6,528 bases of DNA from positions 1 to 6,528 of the forward strand of contig JAJPZB010000045.1 of NCBI GenBank assembly GCA_021204635.1. The letters run 5' to 3'. The DNA is from Opitutia bacterium. GTDB taxonomy: Bacteria; Verrucomicrobiota; Verrucomicrobiia; Opitutales; UBA953. The position numbers and the translations under genes were made by a program. Positions 5,361 through 6,528 of the stretch are shown here, piece after piece; within the stretch, counting starts at the first letter, position 1, and each line of letters starts with the position of its first letter. The notes beneath the pieces were generated by a model that saw nothing but the letters and a program-made list of their open reading frames with translations, was not told the DNA's origin and did not search any database.

Positions 5361-6528
5361 ATGTCTATCAACAAAGCAGCGTTCGCCCACGACATTCCGG
5401 GCTTTCTGACAAAGCCGATGAATGTCTCGACAAAGCGGATTTTCGTCGCCGCAACGCGCCAAAACGACGGCAAGACGACGACCTCGCTCGGGCTCTTCGG
5501 CGCACTGCGCTCGCTCGGCTACGAAGTCGGCTACATCAAGCCCGTGGCGCAGAGAATCGTCCACGTCGATGGCGAAATCGAAGTCGATGAAGACACGTTT
5601 TTGTTGGACAGCGTTTACGACGTCAAACTGCCCTTGGAGGCGATGTCGCCCGTCGCCGTCGATTCCAAATTCACGCGGACATATCTCGACGATTCCGGCA
5701 CGATGCGGCCGCGAATCATGGACGCCATTTGCCGCGCTTTCGACAGAGCCGCCTACGAGAAAGACATCGTGATCGTCGAGGGCTCGGGCCACGCCGGCGT
5801 GGGCTCGGTCTTCGAGACCTCAAACGCCGACAACGCCGCGATGCTCGGCTCAAAGGCAATCATCGTCGCCTCTGGCGGAATCGGCAAACCGGTGGACGAA
5901 ATTGCCCTCAACAAAGCGCTTTTCGACAAAAAAGGCGTGGAGTGCGTCGGCGTGATTTTGAACAAAATTTTGCCCGGCAAACTCGACGAAATCCGCCACT
6001 ATGTCGGCGAGGCGCTGGGGCGCATGGGCGTGCCGCTCCTCGGTGTTTTGCCCTACGACAGAGTGTTGGAACTCCCGAACGTTTCCCAAATCGCGGACGA
6101 AATTGGCGGCAGGTGGATCGTCCCTGTCTCAAAACTGCGCAGCCAGCGCGTGGCAAAATTCATCATCGGAGCGATGTCGGCGCAAAGCGTGTTCGAGCAT
6201 ATCGTGGAAAACACGCTCGTCATCGTCCCGGGCGACCGCGAGGATTTGCTCTTCTCGCTCATCGCAGGCGCGGGAGCAGGGGCGGGCGAAATGCCGCAAA
6301 TCTGCGGAATTGTCTTGACTAACAACAAATTGCCCAGCAACCGCATCGTCGGAATGCTCTCGCAGATGAAAATCCCCGTCGTCGCAACAGAGCGCGAATG
6401 CTTTGACGCAACGCGGAAAATTAACTCCATGATCGTCAAAACAAGCCCCGTGGATAGCGACAAAATCTCGACAATCGAGAAACTCATCCGCGAGCACGTC
6501 GATATGAAGCGCCTCTTGTCGCTGATCT
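5361..6528 (+). CDS. P-loop BioD-like / DRTGG-domain protein resembling the Pta N-terminal half (partial, runs off right edge)
   Basis: The frame stays open from ATG 5361 to the window end, giving at least 389 residues. A TAG at 5355-5357 just upstream in frame makes 5361 the earliest possible start. Residues about 26-240 are a dethiobiotin-synthetase-like P-loop domain: Walker A-like AATRQNDGKTT (30-40), KPVAQR (60-65), VEGSGHAGVGSV (139-150), the GGIGKPVDEIALNKALF segment (172-188), and GVILNK (197-202). From about 283 a DRTGG-type domain begins with TLVIVPGDREDL (285-296), continuing to GIVLTNN (316-322) and PVVATERECFDA (339-350). This order is that of the non-catalytic N-terminal part of long E. 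coli-type Pta, where it modulates activity. Lying directly after a short pta, it probably acts on Pta or acetyl-phosphate metabolism, but its own activity is not known. BioD itself is excluded by the DRTGG part. Confidence 0.88.
   Translation, partial: MSINKAAFAHDIPGFLTKPMNVSTKRIFVAATRQNDGKTTTSLGLFGALRSLGYEVGYIKPVAQRIVHVDGEIEVDEDTFLLDSVYDVKLPLEAMSPVAVDSKFTRTYLDDSGTMRPRIMDAICRAFDRAAYEKDIVIVEGSGHAGVGSVFETSNADNAAMLGSKAIIVASGGIGKPVDEIALNKALFDKKGVECVGVILNKILPGKLDEIRHYVGEALGRMGVPLLGVLPYDRVLELPNVSQIADEIGGRWIVPVSKLRSQRVAKFIIGAMSAQSVFEHIVENTLVIVPGDREDLLFSLIAGAGAGAGEMPQICGIVLTNNKLPSNRIVGMLSQMKIPVVATERECFDATRKINSMIVKTSPVDSDKISTIEKLIREHVDMKRLLSLI

Overview
The window is a stretch of bacterial chromosome carrying six protein genes, with no RNA genes, insertion sequences or CRISPR. 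By eye it is moderately GC-rich, with frequent runs of A and T inside coding sequence (TTT for Phe, AAA for Lys). Five of the six starts have no recognisable Shine-Dalgarno sequence. Gene content is housekeeping and does not fix the lineage. A single-domain Pta next to a separate BioD-like/DRTGG protein, plus the codon style, would suit a Verrucomicrobiota-like organism, but that is a low-confidence guess.

Layout. Positions 1-286 hold no convincing gene: a 19-bp tandem repeat with core CACCACCAA lies at 43-112, followed by a leader with two possible hairpins. A MATE multidrug/Na+ antiporter (287-1699) and ornithine carbamoyltransferase argF (1780-2730) follow on the + strand. Two minus-strand genes converge on argF: a YgjP/DUF45-type zinc metallopeptidase (2749-3501) and, upstream of it in transcription order, a YfcD/IPP-isomerase-like Nudix hydrolase (3479-4156) whose end overlaps the peptidase start by 23 nt. 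A divergent intergenic region (4157-4291) with candidate promoters in both directions and a perfect 7-bp palindrome leads to phosphate acetyltransferase pta (4292-5329). After 31 bp comes a P-loop BioD-like/DRTGG protein (5361 to beyond the right edge).

How the genes work together. The last two genes look like one operon and correspond to the catalytic C-terminal half and the regulatory N-terminal half of a long E. coli-type Pta, encoded separately and in reversed order. They would act in acetyl-CoA/acetyl-phosphate interconversion. The Nudix and peptidase genes form a second small overlapping unit. MATE and argF share a strand, but I see no functional link between them.

The most unusual structure is the repeat family. 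The same CACCACCAA core recurs with a 19-bp period in non-coding DNA (four copies at 43-112) and with an exact 18-bp period inside the Nudix reading frame (six copies at 3515-3622). There it is translated as a His/Gln-rich (SHHQxx)6 tail that runs into the next gene. In both places the CACCACCAA strand is the sense strand of the gene immediately downstream.
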